Source of the DNA: an uncultured SAR86 cluster bacterium | Lineage (GTDB): Bacteria > Pseudomonadota > Gammaproteobacteria > Magnimaribacterales > AG-339-G14 | NCBI GenBank assembly: GCA_949373255.1 | Contig: CASICS010000005.1 | Span: 1 to 32,462 of the forward strand | Direction of reading: 5' to 3' | DNA: 32,462 nucleotides | Shown here: one piece after another, positions 9,240 through 19,498 of the stretch | Numbering within the stretch: the stretch's first letter is position 1 | How the letters are laid out: every line of letters begins with the position of its first letter | Position numbers and translations under genes: made by a program | Notes under the pieces: generated by a model | The model's database searches: none | Told to the model about the DNA's origin: nothing | Seen by the model: the letters and a program-made list of their open reading frames with translations, nothing else

Positions 9240-10868
9240 TTGAATCTTGATTTAGCAAGCAAATATAGAGAATTAATAATTTGGTTCTTTGTATTCTGCT
9301 TGTTAGTTTCTTTGCCAATTAGATTTTATTTTTTACAAAAAAATGAATTCGAAATAGCCTTAAATAAGTCAAAACAGAGCTCTGAAAGATCAGAAACCCT
9401 TCTTTCGAGAAGAGGAAAAATACTGGATAGAAATTTTGTAACACTTGCTGAAGACATCCCTGCCTACGAAATAGGAATAGAAATAAAAAGCTTTTCATTC
9501 GATCCATTTCATATTTCTTCAATTGCAAAAATACTTTCATTTAATTCAGAAAAATTAAAAAATAAACTGTCTGATAAAAAAAGAAAATATATAGTCGTAA
9601 GTCATAACGCTAATCAAGATCAATTAAATGCATTAAAAGCTTTAAGGATTGTAGGTTTAAGAAGCATTGCAAAATACAAAAGAAGTTATCCTGAGGGGAA
9701 GGTAATTTCTCAAGTTATAGGCTTAACTGATTTTGAAAATAATGGTCAAGAAGGTATAGAGCTTTCAATAAATAAAGAGTTATCTGGCGTTAATGGCCAA
9801 AAAAAATTCATAAGAACAAATAAGGGTAAAATCATTGAATCTCAAATTACTCCTCCTCAACACGGTACAGATGTACTAACTACTCTTGACTCAAAACTTC
9901 AATATTTAGTTTATGAGCAATTAGAAATTGCTACTGATTTTTTTAAAGCGTCCTCAGCTTCAGCGATCCTAGTAGATTTAAAATCAAGAGATATTCTAGT
10001 AATAGCTAATTATCCTAGTTTTGATCCAAATAATAGAAGGAATATGAACCCTAAACTATTAGTTAATCGAGCTGCAACTGATTTATTCGAGCCTGGCTCA
10101 ACAATTAAACCTTTGTCTCTTGCGGGCTTGATGGAAGAAGGAATAATTGATGATGATATAAAAGTACAAACCTCTCCTGGATATATTGATTACAAGGGCT
10201 TTGTGACAAAAGATTTTAAAGATTATGGGCTTTTAAGCCTTTCGGAAATAATATCTAAATCTAGTAATGTAGGAATGGTTAAGTTATGTGATAAAGCCGA
10301 CACAGATGCTGTTGTTAAAAATTTATATAATTGGGGGTTCGGTAGATATATGAGTGGAATATTTATATCTACTAGAGAAGGTTATTTGCCAAGTAGCAAA
10401 AAACTATCAGATAGAGAGAAAGTTAGCTTGTGTTATGGGTATGGCATGCAGGTTACTCTGATTCAATTAGTATCTGCATACACCGCCTTATTTTCTAATG
10501 GAGAAGATAAAGGTCTAAATTTAATCTCTAAATCCTTTGATGTGTTTGATGAAAAAATAGTTTCAACCAACACGGCTTTCAAGATAAATAAAATGTTGAG
10601 CGATACAGTTGAACAAGGAACGGGGAGAAAAGCATTAGTAAATGATATAAATATTATTGGAAAAACTGGAACAACTAAAAGGTTGGGAGTTAATGGATAT
10701 ACTGAAGAGTCATATAATGCTAGTTTTGTTGGGAATGCTAAATTTGATGATAAAGACTACGTAATAGGTGTTCTAGTTAGAGATGCAAAAGAAAACGGCG
10801 AAGGAGGAAGTCAGGTAGCTGCTCCAATATTCTCTAATATATTAAGAAGCATTCAAAATACTTATTAA
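9240..10868 (+). CDS. ftsI: Peptidoglycan D,D-transpeptidase FtsI (PBP3), TTG start
   Basis: RRGKILDRNFVTLA, SxxK EPGSTIKPLS, SSN SKSSNVG, KTG GKTGTTKR. Confidence 0.95.
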   Translation: MNLDLASKYRELIIWFFVFCLLVSLPIRFYFLQKNEFEIALNKSKQSSERSETLLSRRGKILDRNFVTLAEDIPAYEIGIEIKSFSFDPFHISSIAKILSFNSEKLKNKLSDKKRKYIVVSHNANQDQLNALKALRIVGLRSIAKYKRSYPEGKVISQVIGLTDFENNGQEGIELSINKELSGVNGQKKFIRTNKGKIIESQITPPQHGTDVLTTLDSKLQYLVYEQLEIATDFFKASSASAILVDLKSRDILVIANYPSFDPNNRRNMNPKLLVNRAATDLFEPGSTIKPLSLAGLMEEGIIDDDIKVQTSPGYIDYKGFVTKDFKDYGLLSLSEIISKSSNVGMVKLCDKADTDAVVKNLYNWGFGRYMSGIFISTREGYLPSSKKLSDREKVSLCYGYGMQVTLIQLVSAYTALFSNGEDKGLNLISKSFDVFDEKIVSTNTAFKINKMLSDTVEQGTGRKALVNDINIIGKTGTTKRLGVNGYTEESYNASFVGNAKFDDKDYVIGVLVRDAKENGEGGSQVAAPIFSNILRSIQNTY

Positions 10869-12283
10869 TGAATATTTACGACTTAGTTCCAGAAACAAAA
10901 AAATTAATATCTAAAGATATACTTCTGAATTCAATTTCAATAAATTCTAAAGAAATTAATAAAGGAGACGCCTTCATTTCTATTAATGGCTCAAAAAAAA
11001 ATAGAGAATTATATATTAATGATGCAGTACAAAGAGGAGCTATAGTTATTTTAACCAATCTTGATAGCAATTTTAAAGTCAGCATTCCTGTTCTTTTTAT
11101 CAAAGACTTAAAAGAAAAATTGAGTATCCTTAGTAATAACTTTTATCAATCCCCCTCAAAAAAAATCAAAGTCTTCGGCATAACAGGAACGAATGGAAAG
11201 TCTTCTGTTGCTAATTATCTTTATCAGATAAAGAAACTCCATGAAGAAAGGGTGGGATTAATTTCAAATTTAAAGAATGAAGATAATTATTATTCTAGAT
11301 TGACTACGCCAGATACTTTTTCATTAAATAGAATTATTAGTAAATGTGTAGAAGAAGATAAGAAATCTATTATCTTTGAAGTCTCTTCTCATGCAATTCA
11401 GCAGAAAAGAATTGAAGATATAGACTTTGATTATGGATGTCTAACAAGCTTTTCAAGAGATCATCTTGATTACCATGGCTCTATGAAAGAGTACTCCAAA
11501 GTTAAAGAAATTTTTTTTAAAGAAAATTCATTTGCCAAAGCAATTATTAATACCGAATCTAATCTTGGAAAAAAACTAGTTAATCAAAATAAAAACTTTA
11601 TTTCATTATCTTCAATAGATAAAAGCGCTGATATTTATTTAGAGAATAAAAAAGAAATTTCTATAATTCACACTCCTTGGTTAAAAATAAACTTACCTCA
11701 TGATATTTTTGCTAAACATGTCATGATGAATATCGCATCTTCCTTAGGATTATTTCTAGCTGATAGCAAAACAAAAAAAATAAAAGAAATCAATTTTAAA
11801 AAATTGGAAGGCCTTCCTGGGCGTTTGGAAAGTTGTAAGTTAACTTTTAATCAAAGCTGTTTCATAGACTACGCACATACCCCAGAAGCATTAAAAGCTA
11901 CTCTAAAAGCCTTAAGGAATGAATATACTGGAACTTTGATATGTATATTTGGATGTGGTGGAGAAAGAGATAAAGGAAAGAGAGCTCTTATGGGAGAAAT
12001 AGCTTCATCATTTGCCGATAATATAATTATTACAAATGATAATCCAAGAGCAGAGGACCCGAGAGTGATTTCTTCAGAGATATTAAAAGGAATAAAAGAT
12101 AAATCTAAAACAGAAGTTATTTATGATCGAACAATAGCAATAAAAACAGGTCTAAATCAATTAAAGAGGGAAGAAAAAAGATCCGTACTTCTAATTGCAG
12201 GAAAAGGGCATGAATCATTTCAAGAAATTTCAGGAAATTTTTTTAAATCTAATGACTATGAAATCGTCAGGAGTCTTGATTAG
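10868..12283 (+). CDS. murE: UDP-N-acetylmuramoyl-tripeptide synthetase MurE
   Basis: GITGTNGKSSVANYL, FSRDHLDYHGSM, DYAHTPEALKATLKAL, DNPRAEDPR. Confidence 0.96.
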   Translation: MNIYDLVPETKKLISKDILLNSISINSKEINKGDAFISINGSKKNRELYINDAVQRGAIVILTNLDSNFKVSIPVLFIKDLKEKLSILSNNFYQSPSKKIKVFGITGTNGKSSVANYLYQIKKLHEERVGLISNLKNEDNYYSRLTTPDTFSLNRIISKCVEEDKKSIIFEVSSHAIQQKRIEDIDFDYGCLTSFSRDHLDYHGSMKEYSKVKEIFFKENSFAKAIINTESNLGKKLVNQNKNFISLSSIDKSADIYLENKKEISIIHTPWLKINLPHDIFAKHVMMNIASSLGLFLADSKTKKIKEINFKKLEGLPGRLESCKLTFNQSCFIDYAHTPEALKATLKALRNEYTGTLICIFGCGGERDKGKRALMGEIASSFADNIIITNDNPRAEDPRVISSEILKGIKDKSKTEVIYDRTIAIKTGLNQLKREEKRSVLLIAGKGHESFQEISGNFFKSNDYEIVRSLD

Positions 12284-13117
12284 ATGTTGATAGATCAGAA
12301 ATTAATCAAATTAGCTGAAATTGGAAAAGGTAAGCTTATTGGAGAGGACTCTAGTTTTTACAAAATATCTACAGATACTAGATCAATTAATGAGGGTGAT
12401 GTTTTCCTAGCTCTCAAAGGAGATACCTATGATGGTCATGACTATTTAGATGAAGCGATTAAAAAAGGCGCTATATGTTTGATTTTGGAAAATGAATTTA
12501 AAGGATCAATTTCATATATTAAAACTAGCTCAACAAATTTATTTTTGGAAAATATAGCTAAAGCCCAAAGAGAACTATTTACCGGTTCAGTTATAGCAAT
12601 AACAGGAAGCAATGGTAAAACATCGACTAAACAAATATTATTTGATTTGCTTGAGAGCTTTTATCCAAAGAAAGTTTTTAAAAGCCCTGGAAATTGGAAT
12701 AATAAGTTAGGTCTCTTCTATTCTTTACTCGAGCTTAATAAATCACATCAATTAGCTATTTTTGAACTTGGAACTAATGCTAAGGGAGAAATTAAAGATT
12801 TATCTTCCTTTATTACTCCAGATATTGGAGCCATTACAAATATAGGAAGATCTCACTTAGAAGGGCTTCTTGATATAGAGGGGGTTTTGGAAGAAAAAAC
12901 AGATTTATTCAATTCAGTACATTTAAATGGAATTTGTTTAATCCGACTCAAAAAAGAATTTTTTCAAAAAGTAAAAGAAAAATCTAGATTAAAAAATTTA
13001 ATTATCCTTGAAGAGTCTGATAAGTTGAGTTTTGATCAAAATATGGAAATGGCGTTATCCATTATTTCCAGCATAAACGATATGCTAGATCAAAAATTTT
13101 TACCCTACACAAGATGA
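12284..13117 (+). CDS. murF: MurF N-terminal part (frameshifted, see next feature)
   Basis: DTRSINEGDVFLALKGDTYDGHDYLDEAIKKGA, AITGSNGKTSTKQIL; frame breaks near 13,091-13,102. Confidence 0.92.
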   Translation: MLIDQKLIKLAEIGKGKLIGEDSSFYKISTDTRSINEGDVFLALKGDTYDGHDYLDEAIKKGAICLILENEFKGSISYIKTSSTNLFLENIAKAQRELFTGSVIAITGSNGKTSTKQILFDLLESFYPKKVFKSPGNWNNKLGLFYSLLELNKSHQLAIFELGTNAKGEIKDLSSFITPDIGAITNIGRSHLEGLLDIEGVLEEKTDLFNSVHLNGICLIRLKKEFFQKVKEKSRLKNLIILEESDKLSFDQNMEMALSIISSINDMLDQKFLPYTR

Positions 13118-13127
13118 AATAAATCAT

Positions 13128-13535
13128 GTGAGAGAAAATTTTTCTGTACCAGGCAGGCAGCAAATAAAAATAGGTATTAACAAAGTAACAATTATGGATG
13201 ATACATATAACGCTAATCCTGATTCTTTTTATGCCGCTTTTAAAAAAATAAAATCTCTTAATTACAAGAAAAAAGTATGCGTTATGGGAGGTATGTCAGA
13301 ACTAGGAGATAATAATCAATTTCTTCAGAATGAAATAATAAATTCTGCATGTGACATATTTGATTTAGTTATAGCTTTAGATATTGAAACAGACTGTGAT
13401 TTCAAAAATTTAAAAATAATTTCATCTGATCAAATTGAAAAAACTCTTTCAAACTTCCTTAGCAAAGACTCTATTGTTCTCTTTAAAGCATCTAGATCAG
13501 TTAGAATGGAAAAGATAGTTCAATTATTTTTATAG
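13128..13535 (+). CDS. murF: MurF C-terminal part in the +1 frame (same gene as 12284..13117)
   Basis: NFSVPGRQQIKIGINKVTIMDDTYNANPDSF, GGMSELGDN. The frame stays open back through KNFYPTQDEINHVREN, overlapping the end of the upstream ORF. Confidence 0.92.
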   Translation: MRENFSVPGRQQIKIGINKVTIMDDTYNANPDSFYAAFKKIKSLNYKKKVCVMGGMSELGDNNQFLQNEIINSACDIFDLVIALDIETDCDFKNLKIISSDQIEKTLSNFLSKDSIVLFKASRSVRMEKIVQLFL

Positions 13536-13538
13536 TAT

Positions 13539-14621
13539 ATGTTTTTACCATTATTAGATTATTTAGCAGAAAGTTATGGACCTTTTAGGGTTTTTAATTA
13601 CATTACTTTTCGAGCTATCTTGTCCACCTTAACAGCATTAATTTTTTGTCTAGCCTTGGGACACCCGGTGATTAAATATTTAAAGAATCAGCGATATGGG
13701 CAAGTTATTAGAACTCTAGGCCCTCAATCTCATCTTGAAAAAGGAGGAACTCCTACTATGGGAGGCTTACTGATATTGGGATCAATAATTTTTTCTTCTT
13801 TATGTTGGGGGAACTTAGAAAATAGATTTTTATGGATTTTATTATTTGTAATCTCATCTTTTGGTATTTTGGGCTTTTTAGACGATTACTTAAAACTTAA
13901 GAAACAAAATAGCGACGGCCTCTCTGGAAAAGCTAAATTATTTTGGCAGACTTTATTCGCTTTGCTAGCTGTTTCTGTTCTTTATATAACAGCAGAAACA
14001 CCTCAAGAAACAAGTCTAATACTTCCATTTTTTAAAAACTTTTCTTTAGAGTTAGGCTTGTCATTCATATTAATCTCCCTTTTTGTAATAGTTGGATCAA
14101 GTAATGCCGTAAATCTTACAGACGGATTAGATGGCTTGGCAATTATGCCTTCGGTAATGGTTGCAGGAGGATTAGGTTTAGTTGCATATATGTCAGGGAA
14201 TATCATCTTCTCTGAATATTTAAATATTCCCTATCTTCCTAATTCCGGAGAGATACTTATAGTTTGTGGATCCCTTATAGGTGCGGGAATTGGGTTTCTT
14301 TGGTTTAACACTTACCCTGCACAAATTTTTATGGGAGATGTAGGCTCTCTTTCACTGGGAGCAGCTCTTGGAACGATCGCTGTAATGATAAGGCAAGAAG
14401 TAATTCTTGCGATAATGGGGGGAGTTTTTGTGATGGAAACACTATCTGTAATAATTCAAGTGATATCTTTTAAATTAAGAGGGAAAAGAGTATTTAAAAT
14501 GTCTCCTATCCACCATCATTTTGAATTATCCGGATGGGCTGAACCAAAAATAATTGTCAGATTTTGGATAATTACTTTAGTTCTTGTCTTGTTCGCATTA
14601 GCAACTTTCAGACTTAGATAA
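13539..14621 (+). CDS. mraY: Phospho-N-acetylmuramoyl-pentapeptide transferase MraY
   Basis: [59 protein letters not shown]. Confidence 0.98.
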   Translation: MFLPLLDYLAESYGPFRVFNYITFRAILSTLTALIFCLALGHPVIKYLKNQRYGQVIRTLGPQSHLEKGGTPTMGGLLILGSIIFSSLCWGNLENRFLWILLFVISSFGILGFLDDYLKLKKQNSDGLSGKAKLFWQTLFALLAVSVLYITAETPQETSLILPFFKNFSLELGLSFILISLFVIVGSSNAVNLTDGLDGLAIMPSVMVAGGLGLVAYMSGNIIFSEYLNIPYLPNSGEILIVCGSLIGAGIGFLWFNTYPAQIFMGDVGSLSLGAALGTIAVMIRQEVILAIMGGVFVMETLSVIIQVISFKLRGKRVFKMSPIHHHFELSGWAEPKIIVRFWIITLVLVLFALATFRLR

Positions 14622-14629
14622 TTCTCATT

Positions 14630-15847
14630 ATGACTAACAAAGAAGACTTTGTGTTGGTTTTAGGAGCGGGTCTTACCGGTCAATCAGTAGGTAGATATTT
14701 AGGCGATAAAAAATATTTCCTTTTTTTTGATTCAAGGAAGCAAGCTGATCTACCTAAAAATTTTCTAGTAAATAAAAATTTTATCTCCAAATTATTAGAA
14801 GAAAAAAATATTCAATATCAAAATATCTCTGAAATAGTTTGCTCTCCTGGTTTCGATAAAGAACATTTGATTCTAAAGAAAGCAAAAGAATATAAAATTC
14901 CAATAACTAGCGATATAGAGATCTTTACAAAAAATGATAACTCTAAAAAAATCATAATAACTGGCACCAATGGAAAGACTACAGTTTCATCAATGATTGA
15001 GCATGTCCTTAATGAAAATGGGTTTTTAGCCAAGGCCATTGGAAATATAGGAACTCCAGTTTTAGATTATATTGATAAAGGTTTAGATTATTCGATATTA
15101 GAAGTTTCCAGCTTTCAGATTGAATCGAGTGGTTACTTAGAAAGTGATATTGCCTTAGTTTTGAACATATCTGCTGATCATCTAGACAAACATCATTCTT
15201 TTGCTGAATATGTAGATTTAAAAAACTCAATATTTAAGAAGGCCCAAAAAACTATTGGAAGTAGATCAGATATCTTTACTAGCAATAACTTAGATATGTA
15301 TTTTGAAGATAGAGATATTGAAATAGACGATAAGAATTTCAATGCAGTCAAAGCTGTGATCGATTCTCTAAAGCTATCGATAGATCTTGAAAAAAGTTTA
15401 AAGAATTTCAAAAAACCCGAACATAGATTTGAAATTTTTTTTAAAGATTCACTTGGAAAATTATTTATAAACGATTCTAAGGCTACCAATATTGGAGCAT
15501 CTATTGAGGCAATTAATACAGCTATTAAGTTTGGTAAAATAAATGTTTTATGTGGCGGAGATGGCAAGGGAACTAATTTTTCAGATTTCTCTTCATTTTT
15601 AAATAAAAACTGTAAAAATATTATTTTATTTGGAAAAGATAAGGACCTTATAAAAAAGAATATTGCCAAAGATAAATGTTTTTTGATCGACGATTTTAAA
15701 GGAGCGGTTCTTAAAGCTAAAGAGTTAAGTTCTCCTAATGAGGTTGTGCTTCTATCTCCAGCCTGTGCTAGTTTTGATGAATTCTCAAATTATGAAGAAA
15801 GAGGTAATTTTTTTAAAAAAATTATTTTAGATGAAAAAAATCACTAA
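14630..15847 (+). CDS. murD: UDP-N-acetylmuramoylalanine--D-glutamate ligase MurD
   Basis: VLGAGLTGQSVGRYL, ITGTNGKTTVSSMIEHVL, ISADHLDKHHSFAEYVDLK, CGGDGKGTNFSDF. Confidence 0.96.
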   Translation: MTNKEDFVLVLGAGLTGQSVGRYLGDKKYFLFFDSRKQADLPKNFLVNKNFISKLLEEKNIQYQNISEIVCSPGFDKEHLILKKAKEYKIPITSDIEIFTKNDNSKKIIITGTNGKTTVSSMIEHVLNENGFLAKAIGNIGTPVLDYIDKGLDYSILEVSSFQIESSGYLESDIALVLNISADHLDKHHSFAEYVDLKNSIFKKAQKTIGSRSDIFTSNNLDMYFEDRDIEIDDKNFNAVKAVIDSLKLSIDLEKSLKNFKKPEHRFEIFFKDSLGKLFINDSKATNIGASIEAINTAIKFGKINVLCGGDGKGTNFSDFSSFLNKNCKNIILFGKDKDLIKKNIAKDKCFLIDDFKGAVLKAKELSSPNEVVLLSPACASFDEFSNYEERGNFFKKIILDEKNH

Positions 15848-17018
15848 ACAATCTAAGTGGCAAAGAGTTTTATTGGGAGAATCCTATAGAGACTTTACTT
15901 TAGAGGATTTTGATTGGGGAATTATAGGTTCTGTTTTCTTCTTGAGCCTTATAGGGGTCGTAATGGTGGCATCGGTAACGCTTCCCATAACAGATGGTGG
16001 CCTATCTATGACTTTGTCGCATATCGTCAAAATAGTCATTGCTTTGGTTATGGGTTTCCTGATATTTAGATATCCAATAAATCTATGGACTAAAATCGAT
16101 ATTCATTTGTTGTTGATAACTTTTCTTCTTTTGTTTTTAGTTTATGTTCCAAATATTGGACAAGAAGTGAATGGAGCTAATAGATGGATAAGATTTATGG
16201 GTTTTTCTTTTCAGCCCTCTGAAATGATGAAGTTTTCCTTAATTATTTATATTTCAAGTTATTGCTCAAGAAGATTGTTGGAATTCAAAGAAATGTGGCT
16301 GGGTTTTGGTAAGCCAATATTTGTAGTTCTTCTGGCTATCGCTTTAATTCTATTTGAACCCGATTTAGGTTCATCAGCTGTCATATTTATAGTTGCACTG
16401 AGCATAATGTTTATAGCAGGAGCGCCTTTAAAAAACTTGTTCTTAATTTTTTCATTAGGAATGTCAGTTTTTATAATTATGATTTTAACTGTACCTTGGC
16501 GCATGAGGAGAATACTAAGTTTTATGAATCCATGGGAGACTTATGAGGACGGCGGATGGCAGCTTTCCCATTCATTAATTGCATACAGCAGAGGAGATTT
16601 ATTTGGAGTCGGGCTTGGCGAAAGCCTTCAAAAACTTCATTATCTTCCAGATGCTCAAACTGATTTCATATTTGCCATAATTGCTGAAGAATTAGGTCTC
16701 GTCTTTTGCATTTTTTTGGTTTGTTTATTTTCTTATCTAATTTTTAAATGTTTTTATATAGGAAGATTAGCAAGACACGCTGAACATTTTCTTGGTGCTT
16801 ATATTGCATACGGCATAGGTGTTTGTATCGCTCTACATGTTTTTATAAATATCGGAGTCTCTAGCGGAATGTTGCCAACAAAGGGAATGACTCTGCCTTT
16901 TATAAGTTTTGGCGGAACCAACCTAATGCTCATGTTTGCTCTAATATCTTTAATCCTTAGAATTAACTTTGAGATAGCTCAAGGGGCAATCTCTAAAAAA
17001 AGAGTTTTTAATGTCTAA
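15831..17018 (+). CDS. ftsW: Peptidoglycan glycosyltransferase FtsW
   Basis: SEDS-family multi-TM protein; GANRWIRFMGFSFQPSEMMK, LPDAQTDFIFAIIAEELG, ISFGGTNLMLMFALI. Confidence 0.96.
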   Translation: MKKITKQSKWQRVLLGESYRDFTLEDFDWGIIGSVFFLSLIGVVMVASVTLPITDGGLSMTLSHIVKIVIALVMGFLIFRYPINLWTKIDIHLLLITFLLLFLVYVPNIGQEVNGANRWIRFMGFSFQPSEMMKFSLIIYISSYCSRRLLEFKEMWLGFGKPIFVVLLAIALILFEPDLGSSAVIFIVALSIMFIAGAPLKNLFLIFSLGMSVFIIMILTVPWRMRRILSFMNPWETYEDGGWQLSHSLIAYSRGDLFGVGLGESLQKLHYLPDAQTDFIFAIIAEELGLVFCIFLVCLFSYLIFKCFYIGRLARHAEHFLGAYIAYGIGVCIALHVFINIGVSSGMLPTKGMTLPFISFGGTNLMLMFALISLILRINFEIAQGAISKKRVFNV

Positions 17019-18126
17019 ACCAAAAAAAATATACATTCTTTCTGGAGGCACTGGTGGGCATGTCTTTCCAGCAAAAGTCGTAGCAGAGAAATTTCTGTTA
17101 GAAGGCGTTGAAGTTATTTGGATTGGAACATCTAGAGGGCCTGAACAAAATATTGCAAAAAAATTAAATATTAAATTTATTAAACTTCCTTTATCTGGAT
17201 TTAGAGGTAAATCATCCTTTACTAAGTTAAAAGCATTTTTTTTATTTTTACTAAGTGGGATTTATATGATTTTTAAAATTTGGCCCTTTAAATTATTTAG
17301 TAAAGAACAAGTTCCAATGATAGCTTTTGGTGGTTACGTTTCACTTGCTTCTTTTTTCTATTTTAAGGGCCCGGTGTACTTGCAAGAGCAAAATACAATA
17401 CCTGGATCTGTTTCAAGATTGTTAGTAAGTACAAATAAAGTTTCAAAAGTTTTTTGTGGATTTAAGCAAACTACGGAGTATTTTAAAAAAATTAATATTA
17501 AAGATATCGAAATCGTATTGAGTGGAAACCCAGTTAATGAGAATATTTCGAACTTAGCTAACAATTTTTCAATGGATAATAAAAATGAAAGCGATTCTAT
17601 GAATATTTTAATTTTAGGCGGAAGCCAAGGATCTCAAAGATTGAATGAATTAATACCTCTAGTTTTAAATAAACTTGGAAAAGTTTCGATAAAACATCAA
17701 TGCGGCATAGGAAACCTCCAAGATACACAGTTATCATATGATGCTGCGAATATAGATTTTTCAAAAATAGAAGTATGCGAATTTATAGATAATATGGATG
17801 ATGCGTATCATTGGTCTGATATCGTAATCTGTAGATCAGGAGCCTTATCGGTGACAGAGATAATGGCTTCAGGTTCAATAGCAATCTTTATTCCTTTGCC
17901 TTGGTCCATAGACAATCATCAATTTTATAATGCGCAACAGTTAAAAGATAAAAATGCCGGATATTTGATTGAAGAATCTATTACTTTGAGTGATGATTTA
18001 ATTGAGCTTTTTAAATTTATTAGAGATGATCAAAATAAAGGGCAATTAAAATTAATGAAACAAAATGCACTAAATTGTTTTATAAAAGACTCCGAAAACA
18101 CTATTTTTGAAAAAGTAGTAAATTGA
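17011..18126 (+). CDS. murG: UDP-GlcNAc:lipid I N-acetylglucosaminyltransferase MurG
   Basis: LSGGTGGHVFPAKVVAEKF, AFGGYVSLASF, LGGSQGSQRLNEL, ICRSGALSVTEIMASGSIAIFIPLPWSIDNHQFYNA. Confidence 0.96.
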   Translation: MSKPKKIYILSGGTGGHVFPAKVVAEKFLLEGVEVIWIGTSRGPEQNIAKKLNIKFIKLPLSGFRGKSSFTKLKAFFLFLLSGIYMIFKIWPFKLFSKEQVPMIAFGGYVSLASFFYFKGPVYLQEQNTIPGSVSRLLVSTNKVSKVFCGFKQTTEYFKKINIKDIEIVLSGNPVNENISNLANNFSMDNKNESDSMNILILGGSQGSQRLNELIPLVLNKLGKVSIKHQCGIGNLQDTQLSYDAANIDFSKIEVCEFIDNMDDAYHWSDIVICRSGALSVTEIMASGSIAIFIPLPWSIDNHQFYNAQQLKDKNAGYLIEESITLSDDLIELFKFIRDDQNKGQLKLMKQNALNCFIKDSENTIFEKVVN

Positions 18127-18127
18127 A

Positions 18128-19498
18128 ATGGCTAAAATAAATAAAATACATCTAATAGGAGTTGGTGGTGCCGGCATGAGTGGTATTGCTGAAATTTTAG
18201 TTAATTTGAACTATAAAGTATCTGGTTCGGATAATTGTCCTTCCGAAATTACAAAAAGACTGGAGGCTTTAGGCGTAGAGTGTTTTTATGAGCATGCAGA
18301 TAAGAATATTAATAATGTTGATTTAATTGTAATTTCATCTGCAATAGGGCAAAAAAATCCTGAAGTAATATTTGGGCTCAATCAGGGAATACCCATTATT
18401 AAAAGAGCTGAAATGTTAGCTAATTTAATGATGCTAAAAAATAGTATTGCTATTGCTGGAAGTCATGGAAAGACAACAACTACTTGCATACTTGCTCATA
18501 TATTCACTCAATGTAATTTAGATCCCACTTACATCATTGGCGGAAAAATAAAAGCATTTGAATCTAATGCTTCATTGGGAAAAGGCCCACATATTCTGGC
18601 AGAAGCTGACGAAAGCGACGGTTCATTTCTTTTGCTGAGGCCCCACAAATCAATAATAACTAATATCGACAACGATCACTTAGAAACTTATGAGGGAGAT
18701 TTCGAGAAATTGAAAGACGCTTTTAAAGAATTTTGTTTGAATATTCCTTTTCAAGGAAAGATTGTCTCTTTCGGAGATTCGAATGCGTTATTAGATGTTT
18801 TAAAAAATATTCCTAGAAATATAGTTACTTATGGCTTTAATAAATCTAATGACTTTCAAATTATTAATCTTATTCAGTCAGAAGAGGGATCTAGTTTTGA
18901 TTTGATTGATAATCTCGGTCAAAGATCACAAAATTTTAGAACACCAATGCACGGTGAACACAATGTTCTTAATGCCGTAGCTGCAATTGTTATGAGTTTA
19001 GATGAAGGTATTTCTTTTGATCAGATATCTACATCATTAGAGTCTTGTTCAATGGTGGAGAGAAGATTTGAAATAATATCTAAAGACGTTTTTGGAAAAG
19101 GAATTACTTTAGTGGATGATTATGGCCATCATCCTCAAGAGATCAAAGCAACTCTTGAGACCGTTAATAAAATTTGGAAAAAACAAAAAAAAATAGTAAT
19201 TTTTCAACCTCATAGGTATACGAGAACAAGAGCGTTATTTGATGAGTTTATTGAAGTTCTATCTGCTGTAGATGATTTAATTTTAATGGAAGTATATCCA
19301 GCTAGTGAAGAAGTTATTAAAGGGTATGAGACAAAAGATTTAATTAACGCTCTACCTAAAAATATAAAAGTAATTGAAGCTAAAGGCATAGAAGATGCTT
19401 TTGTAAAGTTAAAAAACTTAGTTGACGATCACTCAATAATTCTAACTCAGGGAGCTGGCAACACTTCTAGCCTTGCTAAATTGATAGCCAATTCATAA
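18128..19498 (+). CDS. murC: UDP-N-acetylmuramate--L-alanine ligase MurC
   Basis: IGVGGAGMSGIAEIL, AGSHGKTTTTCILAHIF, EADESDGSFL, DDYGHHPQEIKATL, FQPHRYTRTR. Confidence 0.97.
   Translation: MAKINKIHLIGVGGAGMSGIAEILVNLNYKVSGSDNCPSEITKRLEALGVECFYEHADKNINNVDLIVISSAIGQKNPEVIFGLNQGIPIIKRAEMLANLMMLKNSIAIAGSHGKTTTTCILAHIFTQCNLDPTYIIGGKIKAFESNASLGKGPHILAEADESDGSFLLLRPHKSIITNIDNDHLETYEGDFEKLKDAFKEFCLNIPFQGKIVSFGDSNALLDVLKNIPRNIVTYGFNKSNDFQIINLIQSEEGSSFDLIDNLGQRSQNFRTPMHGEHNVLNAVAAIVMSLDEGISFDQISTSLESCSMVERRFEIISKDVFGKGITLVDDYGHHPQEIKATLETVNKIWKKQKKIVIFQPHRYTRTRALFDEFIEVLSAVDDLILMEVYPASEEVIKGYETKDLINALPKNIKVIEAKGIEDAFVKLKNLVDDHSIILTQGAGNTSSLAKLIANS

Noticed and set aside
15193-15669. 158-aa minus-strand ORF opposite murD
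   Set aside because: Lies wholly antisense to a clear murD with strong motifs; low-complexity S/F/L-rich translation typical of shadow ORFs in AT-rich genes.
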